Source of the DNA: Psychroserpens sp041224425 | Lineage (GTDB): Bacteria > Bacteroidota > Bacteroidia > Flavobacteriales > Flavobacteriaceae | Direction of reading: 5' to 3' | Assembly (NCBI RefSeq): GCF_041224425.1 | Contig: NZ_JBGFGL010000076.1 | Coordinates: 62,001-126,000, forward strand | DNA length: 64,000 nt | Shown: positions 8,493 through 16,767 of the stretch, piece by piece | Position numbering within the stretch: position 1 is the stretch's first letter | Layout: each line of letters opens with the position of its first letter | Position numbers and translations under genes: made by a program | Notes under the pieces: generated by a model | The model's input: the letters and a program-made list of their open reading frames with translations, nothing else | What the model was told of the DNA's origin: nothing | Databases searched by the model: none

Positions 8493-8744
8493 ATGATAAC
8501 AATGACAAATCAAGATTATATAAAAGTGTTTTCAGGTAGTTTTATAATGGTACAACTTGTTAAGCAACGATTAGAAGATGCTGGTATCAACGCCATTATA
8601 AAGGACGAATCAGAATCAGGTCGACTTGCCGGTTTTGGGGCTTCGATTCAAGGTTTTCAAGAGCTTTATGTTAGTGATGAAGAACTTACAAAAGCAAAGC
8701 CTATAATAGATACTGTTCGAAATGAACTAGAAGCAAACCAGTAA
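8493..8744 (+). CDS. DUF2007-type small protein
   Basis: An 83-residue protein of the DUF2007 family (putative signal-transducing protein, PII-like small fold). Visible features are YIKVFSGSFIMVQLVKQRLEDAGI and a C-terminal ELYVSDEELTKAKPII, which match the typical two halves of the family. There is no signal peptide or membrane helix. The start may be ATG 8493 or ATG 8502 (MTNQDYIKV); the second gives the more family-like N-terminus. It is monocistronic and shares a bidirectional terminator with the convergent ABC-F gene. Molecular function is not known. Confidence 0.8.
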   Translation: MITMTNQDYIKVFSGSFIMVQLVKQRLEDAGINAIIKDESESGRLAGFGASIQGFQELYVSDEELTKAKPIIDTVRNELEANQ

Positions 8745-8745
8745 A

Positions 8746-8779
8746 TAAAAAACCCTGAAAATATTTTCAGGGTTTTTTA
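8746..8779. terminator. Bidirectional terminator between DUF2007 and the ABC-F gene
   Basis: A long near-perfect palindrome, AAAAAACCCTGAAAA / TATTTTCAGGGTTTTTT, has A- and T-runs at both ends. It lies exactly between the two convergent stop codons and should work on both strands. Confidence 0.88.
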
Positions 8780-8780
8780 T

Positions 8781-10406
8781 TTAAGCTGTCACAGCATACA
8801 TTTTGTCACGCTGTTCCTTCAGCTTTTTGTCTGCCATATATTCATCAAATGTCATATATCTATCAATAACACCTTTAGGTGTTAATTCAATAATTCTATT
8901 ACCAACGGTTTGAGCAAACTCATGATCATGTGTTGTCAACATTACTGTTCCTTTAAAATTCTTCAAAGAGTTATTGAATGCCGTAATACTTTCAAGATCT
9001 AAATGGTTGGTTGGTTCATCTAGCATAAGCACGTTAGCTCTTACCATCATCATACGACTCAACATACAACGTACTTTCTCACCACCAGATAACACATCGG
9101 CCGTTTTCAAGGCCTCCTCACCACTGAAAATCATTTTACCAAGAAAACCTCTTATATATACTTCTTCTCTTTCTTCTTCAGTTGTAGCCCATTGTCTCAA
9201 CCAATCAACCAAGGTCAATTTATTCTTAAAATAGTCGCTGTTATCTAATGGAAGGTATGATTGCGTGGTCGTGACACCCCAAGAATACGATCCAGAATCT
9301 GCTTTTTCCTTACCATTTATAATTTCATAAAAAGCAGTAGTAGCTCTTGAGTCTTTTGAATAAACTACAACTTTATCACCTTTAGCTAGATTGATGTCTA
9401 CATTTTGAAATAAGATTTCACCATCAATGGAAGCCGATAAGTTTTCAATATTTAAGATTTGATCTCCAGCTTCACGCTCTCGCTCAAATATAATCGCTGG
9501 ATATCTTCTACTTGAAGGCTTGATATCTGAAATATTCAATTTATCAATCATTTTCTTTCTACTGGTCGCCTGTTTTGATTTAGCGACGTTGGCAGAAAAC
9601 CTTCTAATGAATTCTTCTAATTCCTTCTTTTTCTCCTCAGCTTTTTTATTCTGCTGAGCACGTTGTCTAGCAGCTAATTGTGAGGATTCGTACCAAAACG
9701 AATAGTTTCCTGAATAATGGTTGATTTTTCCAAAATCAATGTCTGATATATGTGTACAAACCGCATCGAGAAAGTGTCTATCGTGAGATACCACTATAAC
9801 ACAGTTATCATAATTTGCCAAAAAGTTCTCTAACCAAGAAATCGTTTCATAATCTAAATCGTTGGTAGGCTCATCCATAATCAGTACATCAGGATTTCCA
9901 AAAAGGGCTTGTGCCAACAAGACACGAACCTTTTGTTTACCATCTAAGTCCTTCATCATGGAATAGTGCAAATCCTCTTTAATCCCAAGATTAGAAAGTA
10001 ATGCAGCAGCATCACTATCTGCATTCCAACCGTTCATTTCTTCAAACTGCACTTGCAACTCACCAATCTTTTCTGCGTTCTCATCTGTATAATCTGCGTA
10101 CAAAGCATCGATTTCAGATTTTAACTTAAACAAAGGTTTGTTTCCCATGATTACAGTTTCCAAAACCGTATGCTCATCATATAAATTATGATTTTGTTCT
10201 AAAACAGACATACGTTTTCCTGGCTCTAAATGTACATGTCCTGAAGTTGGTTCTTGTTTACCTGAGAGGATTTTCAGAAACGTTGATTTTCCGGCACCAT
10301 TAGCTCCAATAATTCCGTAGCAATTTCCATTATTGAATGTCGTATTCACTTCATCAAAGAGAACTCGTTTTCCAAATTGCACAGAGAGGTTTGACACTGA
10401 TAACAT
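8781..10406 (-). CDS. ABC-F family ATPase (YbiT-like) with a degenerate second P-loop
   Basis: A 541-residue soluble protein with two nucleotide-binding domains and the ABC-F interdomain linker (RQRAQQNKKAEEKKKELEEF). ABC-F proteins act on the ribosome, not in transport. It aligns along its length with E. coli YbiT from memory. NBD1 has Walker A GANGAGKST and Walker B VLIMDEPTND, but its signature reads LDGKQK instead of LSGGQ. NBD2 keeps LSGGEK and VLMLDEPTNHLD but has YSKDSRATTAFY where Walker A should be. One composite ATP site is therefore intact and the other is degraded from both sides. It is monocistronic. The missing P-loop is seen directly; its functional effect is inferred. Confidence 0.9.
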   Translation of the reverse strand: MLSVSNLSVQFGKRVLFDEVNTTFNNGNCYGIIGANGAGKSTFLKILSGKQEPTSGHVHLEPGKRMSVLEQNHNLYDEHTVLETVIMGNKPLFKLKSEIDALYADYTDENAEKIGELQVQFEEMNGWNADSDAAALLSNLGIKEDLHYSMMKDLDGKQKVRVLLAQALFGNPDVLIMDEPTNDLDYETISWLENFLANYDNCVIVVSHDRHFLDAVCTHISDIDFGKINHYSGNYSFWYESSQLAARQRAQQNKKAEEKKKELEEFIRRFSANVAKSKQATSRKKMIDKLNISDIKPSSRRYPAIIFEREREAGDQILNIENLSASIDGEILFQNVDINLAKGDKVVVYSKDSRATTAFYEIINGKEKADSGSYSWGVTTTQSYLPLDNSDYFKNKLTLVDWLRQWATTEEEREEVYIRGFLGKMIFSGEEALKTADVLSGGEKVRCMLSRMMMVRANVLMLDEPTNHLDLESITAFNNSLKNFKGTVMLTTHDHEFAQTVGNRIIELTPKGVIDRYMTFDEYMADKKLKEQRDKMYAVTA

Positions 10407-10554
10407 AAATGTGTATTTAAATTTTTTGCAAAAGTAGAAAATTCTATTGATTGAATGAAGACAATAACATTAATAAGTTTCTACAGAAGCGCTCGAAAAG
10501 CTTGCAAATACAATATTTAACAACGTATTAACAAGAGATTGCACTTGCATACTC

Positions 10555-10562
10555 TATTTTTG
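10555..10562 (+). promoter_or_regulatory. Candidate -7 box (TATTTTTG) of the 10587 lipoprotein gene
   Basis: This box fits TAnnTTTG and lies 24 nt upstream of ATG 10587. A TTG occurs upstream, but at about 13 nt instead of 18-20, so the -33 element is doubtful. Confidence 0.35.
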
Positions 10563-10586
10563 TTACGATATTGAACTGCCTACATC

Positions 10587-12038
10587 ATGTACATGAAACA
10601 TTTCGCGTTTATTACTTTCTTAGCTTTCGTTTTAGTGAGTTGTGGAAACACCGATTCTGCTAAAGGAAATTACGCTTATTTTGGTGGTGAAATTATCAAT
10701 CCGAGTAATAACTATGTGACGCTTAGTAGAGTTTCTGGAGGTAAGGATACGATATATCTTGACGACAATAACCGCTTTGTTCATAAAGTTGATAATTTAC
10801 AACCTGGATTATACACATTTACACATGGTGGTGAATACCAAATGATTCTTCTTGAACCTAAGGATAGTTTATTATTTAGACTAAACACCAATGATTTTGA
10901 TGAATCTCTTGTTTTTACTGGTATTGGTTCAAAAAAGAACAATTACTTTATTCAATCTTTTTTAGATAATGAAGCTGAAAATAAAGAATTCAGAAAAACC
11001 AGTCATTTTGAACCTGAAGTATTTGTGGAGCACATGGACAAACTTCGCGAACGTAAACTTGAGTACTTAGACGAGTTTCTTTCAAAAAAATCTGGCACAG
11101 ACCTATTCAAGACCATTGCAACCAATAGCATTAATTACAACTATTACGCCTATCACGAAATGTATCCATTCGGATATTATGGCAATAAACAGTTGATTCA
11201 TTTTAAGGATTTACCAGAGGGCTTTTATGATTTTAGAAAAGACGTTGATTTAAATGATGAAAGTTTAAAAGAATTGTATGTCTACAACCGATTCTTATTT
11301 TGGCATTTTAACAATCTCGCCCTAAAAGAGTATTACCAAGAAGGTAGACATCATACTTTTGATAGAATGGCTTTAGACTATAATATTGAAAAGCTAAGAC
11401 TTGTTGATAGCAGCCTAACCAATTCTACTATTAAAAATTATTTACTGAAACACATCACAAGAGATTTTGTACTTAATTCGGATGATCAAGATGAAACCAA
11501 TGAGATAGCCGATTTTTATCTGAAGAAAAGCACAAATACTGATGACAAGACAGAATTACAAAATTTAGTTGTACGTGTCAATAACTTAAGACCTGGCAAT
11601 ATTATCCCAGACACTGAATTAATCAGCATTGATGGTACTAAAACAAACCTCATAAATTTAATAGATTCACCAACCGTTTTTTATTGTTGGTCTTCAAACT
11701 TCAAGCTACACTCAAGAAATAGTCATTATAAAATCAAGAAGCTAAAATCTGAATTCCCAAACATCAATTTTGTGGCTATTAATTTTAATGACAACGATTT
11801 TAAATATTGGAAAAAAACAGTTAGAAGTTTAAACTATCCAACCATTAAAGAGTACAAGTTCTCAAATCCAAATGAAGCTATAGATACTTATGTTATCACC
11901 TTTACCCACAAGATTTTTATTGTAAATGGAGGCGGACAAATTGTCAACTCCAATGTAAGTTTGTTCAGTGATGATATATATGATTATCTCAATAAGCTTA
12001 ACTCCAGAACATTTAAAAAGCGCTCAATAACCAAGTAA
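10587..12038 (+). CDS. Lipoprotein with a thioredoxin-like (TlpA-type) C-terminal domain lacking CxxC
   Basis: A 483-residue predicted lipoprotein. The signal peptide ends in the lipobox LVSC-GN, so the mature protein starts at Cys. The N-terminal part (about 30-110) looks like a beta-rich domain. The middle is helical and hydrophilic. The C-terminal 150 residues resemble the TlpA/thioredoxin fold (PTVFYCWSSNFKLHSRNSH, then FPNINFVAINFNDNDFKYW and a strand before IFIVNGGGQIV). The usual WCxxC is replaced by YCWSSNF with a single Cys, so a normal thiol-disulfide role is unlikely. ATG 10593 (MKHFAF) is an equally good start. Function is unknown. Confidence 0.7.
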   Translation: MYMKHFAFITFLAFVLVSCGNTDSAKGNYAYFGGEIINPSNNYVTLSRVSGGKDTIYLDDNNRFVHKVDNLQPGLYTFTHGGEYQMILLEPKDSLLFRLNTNDFDESLVFTGIGSKKNNYFIQSFLDNEAENKEFRKTSHFEPEVFVEHMDKLRERKLEYLDEFLSKKSGTDLFKTIATNSINYNYYAYHEMYPFGYYGNKQLIHFKDLPEGFYDFRKDVDLNDESLKELYVYNRFLFWHFNNLALKEYYQEGRHHTFDRMALDYNIEKLRLVDSSLTNSTIKNYLLKHITRDFVLNSDDQDETNEIADFYLKKSTNTDDKTELQNLVVRVNNLRPGNIIPDTELISIDGTKTNLINLIDSPTVFYCWSSNFKLHSRNSHYKIKKLKSEFPNINFVAINFNDNDFKYWKKTVRSLNYPTIKEYKFSNPNEAIDTYVITFTHKIFIVNGGGQIVNSNVSLFSDDIYDYLNKLNSRTFKKRSITK

Positions 12039-12047
12039 AGAGCGCTT
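12018..12047 (+). terminator. Weak terminator-like inverted repeat spanning a stop codon
   Basis: AAGCGCTC (12018-12025) and GAGCGCTT (12040-12047) form a perfect 8-bp stem whose loop contains the stop codon TAA (12036-12038) of the lipoprotein gene. The T-tract is poor, so termination is uncertain. Confidence 0.4.
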
Positions 12048-12073
12048 ATAAAAGTATTGTTGATTCAATACGC

Positions 12074-12727
12074 TTAATTTCCTTTTTTATAGTCGGCTAA
12101 AAACTTTTCCAAACCAATATCTGTCAAAGGATGTTTTAACAATCCTGCAATAGAGCTTAAAGGTCCAGTCATAACATCAGCTCCTAATTTAGCACAATCT
12201 ATAACGTGCATCGTGTGGCGAACTGAAGCAGCTAAAATCTCAGTTTCAAATCCATAATTATCATAAATCATTCTGATTTCAGCGATTAGATTCAATCCGT
12301 CGGTAGAGATATCATCTAAACGACCAATAAATGGCGATACGTAAGTAGCTCCTGCTTTGGCTGCCAATAGTGCTTGTCCTGGAGAAAACACCAAAGTTAC
12401 ATTGGTTTTAATGCCTTTATCACTAAAATATTTACAAGCTTTGACACCATCCTTGATCATTGGTAATTTAATGACGATTTGATCATGAAGTTCAGCCAAG
12501 GCTTCCCCTTCTCTAACCATACCCTCAAAATCAGTTGAGATGACTTCAGCAGAAACATCACCATCAACAATATTGCAGATATCTACATAATGTTTCATAA
12601 TGTTATCATGGCCTGTAATACCTTCTTTAGCCATTAATGATGGATTGGTTGTAACACCATCTAAGATACCCATGTCTTGGGCTTCTTTGATCTGATCAAG
12701 ATTTGCAGTATCAATAAAAAATTTCAT
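12074..12727 (-). CDS. tal: Short transaldolase (TalC/FSA subfamily)
   Basis: A 217-residue class I aldolase of the compact transaldolase / fructose-6-phosphate aldolase subfamily. MKFFIDTANLDQIKEAQ and GVTTNPSLMAKEG are the family N-terminus. The Schiff-base lysine is in IVIKLPMIKDG. TNVTLVFSPGQALLAAKAGA and SPFIGRLDD match the transaldolase branch better than true F6P aldolase, which has a different residue pattern after the TLGT strand. It would transfer dihydroxyacetone units in the pentose-phosphate pathway. It is monocistronic in the minus direction. Transaldolase is favoured over F6P aldolase by motif, without assay evidence. Confidence 0.9.
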   Translation of the reverse strand: MKFFIDTANLDQIKEAQDMGILDGVTTNPSLMAKEGITGHDNIMKHYVDICNIVDGDVSAEVISTDFEGMVREGEALAELHDQIVIKLPMIKDGVKACKYFSDKGIKTNVTLVFSPGQALLAAKAGATYVSPFIGRLDDISTDGLNLIAEIRMIYDNYGFETEILAASVRHTMHVIDCAKLGADVMTGPLSSIAGLLKHPLTDIGLEKFLADYKKGN

Positions 12728-12865
12728 AAAGATTGATTTGAATTCAATCGCATTAGAACTATAAAAAGCTTTAAGCGATTCTGTTGTGTTAATTATTGCT
12801 GCGAAATTACAACTTTAACCTAGCTTTCATTCCAAGTTTTTATAAAAATATATTAACAACAGGTA

Positions 12866-13282
12866 TTATTCAATGACGATTGAAAAATCCTTGGAAGTCG
12901 AATGCGAGCACATATTGTCTTGATAGGAATTTGAATACTCATCATAAACCAAAGGTGGATCCACGTACAACAATAATGTAAACGTATATCGTCCAGCTAC
13001 TTCGGGCAATCCTTCAAATGAAACTGTCCTGTAATTTACAAACATTTGGATGCCATCGGGAAGGTCGCCATAAAGTTCATAATTGTAACCATAATCGTCA
13101 TCGTTAGCTTCGTTTTTAATTTCAGTCGTGACTTCGGCATAATAATACACACCTACTTGACCTCTTCCAAAAGTGGTATCGTGAATTTCTGGTCGCTTAT
13201 TGAAAACGCATTCCAATACATTATCGCAACTGGTAAAACAAAAAAGGGATAAAAGAAAAAATGAGAGTAGCTGTTTTTTCAT
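12866..13282 (-). CDS. Small lipoprotein with an Ig/cadherin-like beta domain
   Basis: A 138-residue predicted lipoprotein. A hydrophobic signal with the lipobox FTSC-DN is followed by a short linker (VLECVFNKRPEIH). The rest is beta-rich and contains YELYGDLPDGIQMFVNY and SFEGLPEVAGRYTFTLLLYVD, the pattern of putative Ig (He_PIG-like) domains: a low-affinity 'LP-G' turn followed by G-P-AGxY-F. It was probably derived from a larger extracellular domain. No enzymatic motif is seen. The function and partner are unknown. Confidence 0.65.
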   Translation of the reverse strand: MKKQLLSFFLLSLFCFTSCDNVLECVFNKRPEIHDTTFGRGQVGVYYYAEVTTEIKNEANDDDYGYNYELYGDLPDGIQMFVNYRTVSFEGLPEVAGRYTFTLLLYVDPPLVYDEYSNSYQDNMCSHSTSKDFSIVIE

Positions 13283-13325
13283 GATGAAAGATTTAAAAAA
13301 TCTACCTCAAAAAACATACCACATA

Positions 13326-14129
13326 CTAGAGCTTGTAATGATTCAACAATAATTTTTCATAAACTTTATCTGGTAGAATGCGCTTTAAAACAATTGAAAA
13401 TTTTTGCATGAAAGCACCCACCTTATAGTGAATTTTAGGTGTACTCGTGTTTATGATTTTATAAACAGCTTTTGCCACCATAAGTGGATCATTACCACTA
13501 TCAACATCTTCATCAATAGATTTCAGAACCTCTCCATACTTAGTTTCATAAGGCGACCCTTTAACTACTGGAGCATGATACCTTCCAGCTGCAATATTTG
13601 TAGCGAAATCGCCAGGTGCCAAGTTGGTCATTTTGATATTAAAATCCTTGATTTCCATTCTGAAGGCTTCCGTAATCAATTCCAAAGCACCTTTACTTGC
13701 AGAATACACACCTCTATATGGCAATCCCATATATCCAGCGATTGATGTGATATTGATTATTAAACCTGAATTTTGAGAGCGCATTTGAGGAAGCACGGCT
13801 TTAATGACTTCTATCGGACCAAAAAAATTAGTATCGAAATTGCGTTTCATTTCCTGTAGTGGAATCTCTTCCATCGGACCAGTTATACCTGCTCCAGCAT
13901 TGTTGATAAGAATATCAATTCGTCCAGCTCTTTCGACAACAGTAGCTATCGCTTTTTTAATAGAATTAGAATCGGTCACATCCAATGCCACTAAATCTAT
14001 ACTTGAATTTTTATAACGTTCTGGATTTCTACTGGTACCAAAGACTTTAAACCCCTTTTGAAATAAAAATTCACCAACAGTTTTACCTATTCCTGAAGAT
14101 CCTCCTGTTATTAAAACAACTTTAGACAT
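13326..14129 (-). CDS. Short-chain dehydrogenase/reductase (SDR)
   Basis: A 267-residue classical SDR. ATG 14129 (MSKVVLITGGSSG) is chosen because the cofactor motif should lie near the N-terminus; the upstream in-frame start at 14171 adds 14 unlikely residues. The Rossmann motif TGGSSGIGKT, the structural NNAG motif (LINNAGAG), a catalytic Ser in NITSIAGYMG and the YSASK catalytic pair are all present. FGTSRNPERY at the end of beta-2 suggests NADP(H) preference through the Arg. It is about 20 residues longer than a minimal SDR, with a basic C-terminal tail. The substrate cannot be assigned. Confidence 0.88.
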   Translation of the reverse strand: MSKVVLITGGSSGIGKTVGEFLFQKGFKVFGTSRNPERYKNSSIDLVALDVTDSNSIKKAIATVVERAGRIDILINNAGAGITGPMEEIPLQEMKRNFDTNFFGPIEVIKAVLPQMRSQNSGLIINITSIAGYMGLPYRGVYSASKGALELITEAFRMEIKDFNIKMTNLAPGDFATNIAAGRYHAPVVKGSPYETKYGEVLKSIDEDVDSGNDPLMVAKAVYKIINTSTPKIHYKVGAFMQKFSIVLKRILPDKVYEKLLLNHYKL

Positions 14130-14208
14130 GATACTGCGTTTCTGTTGGTAAAATACAAATTCAAAATTCAATTTTATGAATAAATGCTGAATTTAGCGCA
14201 CAAAAAAA

Positions 14209-14302
14209 GGCAAGCTACCTACATCACACCGCTACGACCGCGTACCTTTGCTTCGTTCCCGACCTGGAGGATTAAGCAGGAGCTGGTTGTGTAGGACTTG
14301 CC
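14209..14302 (-). ncRNA. ffs: Signal recognition particle RNA, small bacterial type (4.5S)
   Basis: Read on the minus strand, this 94-nt segment begins GGCAAGUCC and ends GCUUGCC, so its ends pair into a long hairpin. The apical region CAGGUCGGGAACGAAGCAAA matches the conserved SRP domain IV (AGGUC, GGAA tetraloop, GAAGCA), with the tetraloop at 14256-14259. The strand is set by this motif, by a perfect promoter upstream (14308-14337) and by a T7 tract right after the closing stem (A-run 14202-14208), which makes the RNA its own terminator. It would pair with Ffh to target membrane proteins. Confidence 0.93.
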
Positions 14303-14307
14303 GACTG

Positions 14308-14337
14308 CAAAGATACAATCTTTTAATACTTTTACAA
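14308..14337 (-). promoter_or_regulatory. Promoter of the SRP RNA
   Basis: On the minus strand, TTG (14335-14337) is followed by 19 nt and TATCTTTG (14308-14315). This is a full match to the Bacteroidota -33 TTG / -7 TAnnTTTG promoter. The predicted start is 5-6 nt downstream, at the first paired bases of the RNA. Confidence 0.87.
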
Positions 14338-14390
14338 TGATTTTTTAAAGCGAATTTTATTAAATACCTTGCATTAAAATTCAAACATAA

Positions 14391-15422
14391 ATGTCAATCA
14401 ATAAATTTCTCATAATCATTGTAATAGGTTTGTTTTTTGTGTCTTGTGGCGACTCAAAATCAAAGATTTCATCCTTATCTATTAGTACAAATGCTAAAGA
14501 CAACGCTGTCGCTCTTGGAAATACCATCAAGTTTTCAATCAATAATCCTGAAAACATTGATATAAAATCAGTAAGCTATAAACTTGATGACAAGCCCATA
14601 CAAGAAAACCTAGAGGTTTCAAATTTTAAACTGGGAGTCCAAACCGTTACTGCAACGATTGATCTTGGAGATACTTCCGAAGCTATCAGTACAAAAATTA
14701 CCATCTTGAACAATCAATTACCAAAAATTTATGGCTATAAGATCATAAATGAATATCCACACGATATCACATCTTACACCCAAGGTTTAGAATTTTACAA
14801 TGGCGAGTTATATGAAAGCACAGGACAGTATGGAGAATCAAAATTGAGAAAAGTTGATTTCAAAACTGGAGAAGTGCTTAAAAATATTGACTTATCCAGT
14901 TCTTATTTTGGTGAAGGACTAACGATTTTGAATGATAAGATTTACCAACTCACTTGGCAAGAAAATATAGGATTCGTTTACGATGTCAATACCTTCGAAA
15001 AAACCAATAGTTTTAAATATGGCCAAAGCAAAGAAGGTTGGGGAATTTGCAACAATGGTTCTATACTCTACAAAAGTGATGGCACCGAAAATATCTGGTT
15101 GCTCAATCCAGAGACTCTAACTGAAGACTCTAAAATTCAAGTATACACCAATAAAGGGAAAATTATTGGCATCAACGAAATGGAATGGGTCAATGGTAAA
15201 ATCTTTGCCAATCGCTATCAAAAAAACGGTGTAGCCATTATCAATCCAGAAAATGGTGCTGTTGAAGGTGTCATTGACTTTTCTCCTTTGCGGTCTATGG
15301 TTACCCAACATCAAGGATTGGACGTTTTAAACGGAATTGCTTATAATCCTGAAACACAAACTCTTTTCATTACTGGAAAACGTTGGGATAAACTTTTTGA
15401 AGTTGAAGTATTCGAGAAATAA
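14391..15422 (+). CDS. Glutaminyl-peptide cyclotransferase, lipoprotein (beta-propeller type)
   Basis: A 343-residue lipoprotein with lipobox FVSC-GD. Residues of about 25-105 form a beta-sandwich. From about 115 on, the protein matches the plant/bacterial-type glutamine cyclotransferase, a five-bladed beta-propeller: YPHDITSYTQGLEF, YESTGQYGESKLRKVD, YFGEGLTIL, YQLTWQE, EGWGIC and LFITGKRWDKLFEV. The enzyme converts N-terminal Gln of exported peptides to pyroglutamate. The outer-face or periplasmic location is inferred from the lipobox. Only 2 nt separate it from the downstream thioesterase gene, so the two are co-transcribed. Confidence 0.9.
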   Translation: MSINKFLIIIVIGLFFVSCGDSKSKISSLSISTNAKDNAVALGNTIKFSINNPENIDIKSVSYKLDDKPIQENLEVSNFKLGVQTVTATIDLGDTSEAISTKITILNNQLPKIYGYKIINEYPHDITSYTQGLEFYNGELYESTGQYGESKLRKVDFKTGEVLKNIDLSSSYFGEGLTILNDKIYQLTWQENIGFVYDVNTFEKTNSFKYGQSKEGWGICNNGSILYKSDGTENIWLLNPETLTEDSKIQVYTNKGKIIGINEMEWVNGKIFANRYQKNGVAIINPENGAVEGVIDFSPLRSMVTQHQGLDVLNGIAYNPETQTLFITGKRWDKLFEVEVFEK

Positions 15423-15424
15423 TT

Positions 15425-15814
15425 ATGAAGGTTTACGAAAAAACCATAACTGTTACTGAAAGTGATCTTGATTCTAGAAACCATGTGAATAATGTACGCT
15501 ATGTACAATGGGTTCAAGATATCGCTGAAGCAGATTGGACTTCAAATACTTCAGAAGACCTAAGATCCCTATTTTTTTGGGTCATGATAAGTCACCACAT
15601 TCAATACAAATCGGAAGCTGTTCTAGGTGATGTTCTACTATTAAAAACCTATGTCAAAACATCAGAAGGCGTAAAATCTATCCGTATGGTAGATATATAC
15701 AACAAGGACACAGGGAAACTTTTGACAACATCAGAAACCATTTGGTGTTTGATCTCACACGAAACAAAAAGACCTGCAAGAATCACACAAGAAATCATCT
15801 CTGTTTTTAGTTAA
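15425..15814 (+). CDS. Acyl-CoA thioesterase, 4HBT hotdog fold
   Basis: A 129-residue cytoplasmic hotdog protein. VTESDLDSRNHVNNVRYVQWVQDIAE is the classical active-site region of the 4-hydroxybenzoyl-CoA thioesterase family, with D-x-x-x-H-V-N-N. It should hydrolyse an acyl-CoA or acyl-ACP; the chain length is unknown. It starts 2 nt after the cyclotransferase stop, which suggests shared transcription without an obvious metabolic link. Length is normal for the family. Confidence 0.88.
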   Translation: MKVYEKTITVTESDLDSRNHVNNVRYVQWVQDIAEADWTSNTSEDLRSLFFWVMISHHIQYKSEAVLGDVLLLKTYVKTSEGVKSIRMVDIYNKDTGKLLTTSETIWCLISHETKRPARITQEIISVFS

Positions 15815-15904
15815 AAAAATGAAAACCTCTGTGTTAAATAATCTTAATCCTCAATACTTTCTGTCGATATTTATACATATTTGAAATATCAAACCAACTA
15901 AGTC

Positions 15905-16648
15905 TTGCAAAGATTATTACCATTTTTTATTTTATTTCTTGTTACGTCTAATTTAAGTTCCCAAAACTTAAAAGGTAAGGTTTATGATGCTGAAAGTACT
16001 GTAAAAGGTGCACTGGTCGTCAACATCTCACAAAATATCATGACCTATACCAATGATGAAGGTGACTTTAGCATTTCAGCTCAAATTAAAGATACCTTGT
16101 ATGTGAGTTCCTTGTTTCATACAAAAGCATTAGTTGCCATCAAGGCTTCAGATTTTGAAGACATCATGATTATTGAAGTAAAAAAAGCCATCAATGAACT
16201 AGATGCTGTTTTATTACGTGATGAACGCGAAAAACAATTCGACACCATTCGATTTAATACCCAAGTCAAAAACCAAATCGCTGAAGACATTAAAAGAAAT
16301 CCTTGGAAATATGGTCACCAGCCCAGTGGTAATATTGATTTTGTTGCCATTGCCAAGATGATTGGCAAACTTTTCAAAAAGAAACGCAAAAAAGAACTCT
16401 TTACACCGATTTCCTATAAGCGTATGGATTCCCTTTTTTCTAAAAGTAATTTCTTTAACAAGACCCTTCTAATGGTCGATCTCAATATTCCCGAAGACTA
16501 TCACTACTTGTTTTTTGATTATTTGGAAACCAAAAACATCGACACTAAACTTTTAGATTCCAAAAAACAGATGGAGCTGTTAGAAGAAATCGTCGTAGCA
16601 AGTCAAGAGTTTCATAATATTATTGAAGAAGCCAAAAAAGACCATTAG
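15905..16648 (+). CDS. Exported carboxypeptidase-regulatory-like domain protein (TTG start)
   Basis: A 247-residue exported protein. An in-frame TAA ends at 15901, and the only start that keeps the signal peptide (QRLLPFFILFLVTSNLSSQ) is TTG 15905. Residues of about 22-95 form a CarboxypepD_reg-like beta-sandwich (LKGKVYDAESTVKGALVVNIS, TYTNDEGDFSISAQIKDTLYVSS), as found at the N-termini of TonB-dependent outer-membrane proteins. The C-terminal half is helical and lysine-rich (KKKRKKELF), with no recognised domain. A stand-alone protein of this type is common in flavobacteria; its function is unknown. Confidence 0.75.
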   Translation: MQRLLPFFILFLVTSNLSSQNLKGKVYDAESTVKGALVVNISQNIMTYTNDEGDFSISAQIKDTLYVSSLFHTKALVAIKASDFEDIMIIEVKKAINELDAVLLRDEREKQFDTIRFNTQVKNQIAEDIKRNPWKYGHQPSGNIDFVAIAKMIGKLFKKKRKKELFTPISYKRMDSLFSKSNFFNKTLLMVDLNIPEDYHYLFFDYLETKNIDTKLLDSKKQMELLEEIVVASQEFHNIIEEAKKDH

Positions 16649-16767
16649 GCATACTATTTTACTTAAAAAGTAGTTTTTATAATTTATATTGAAAGCAAAA
16701 GTTATATTTTTAGTGCTTCAAAATGCATATAAAAATTAATGTGTTACAACCGAATGTTTTTATAATT

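Noticed and set aside
15819..15887. A 22-codon ORF (MKTSVLNNLNPQYF) between the thioesterase and the next gene
   Set aside because: No promoter, coupling or helix pattern; its position and length fit chance.
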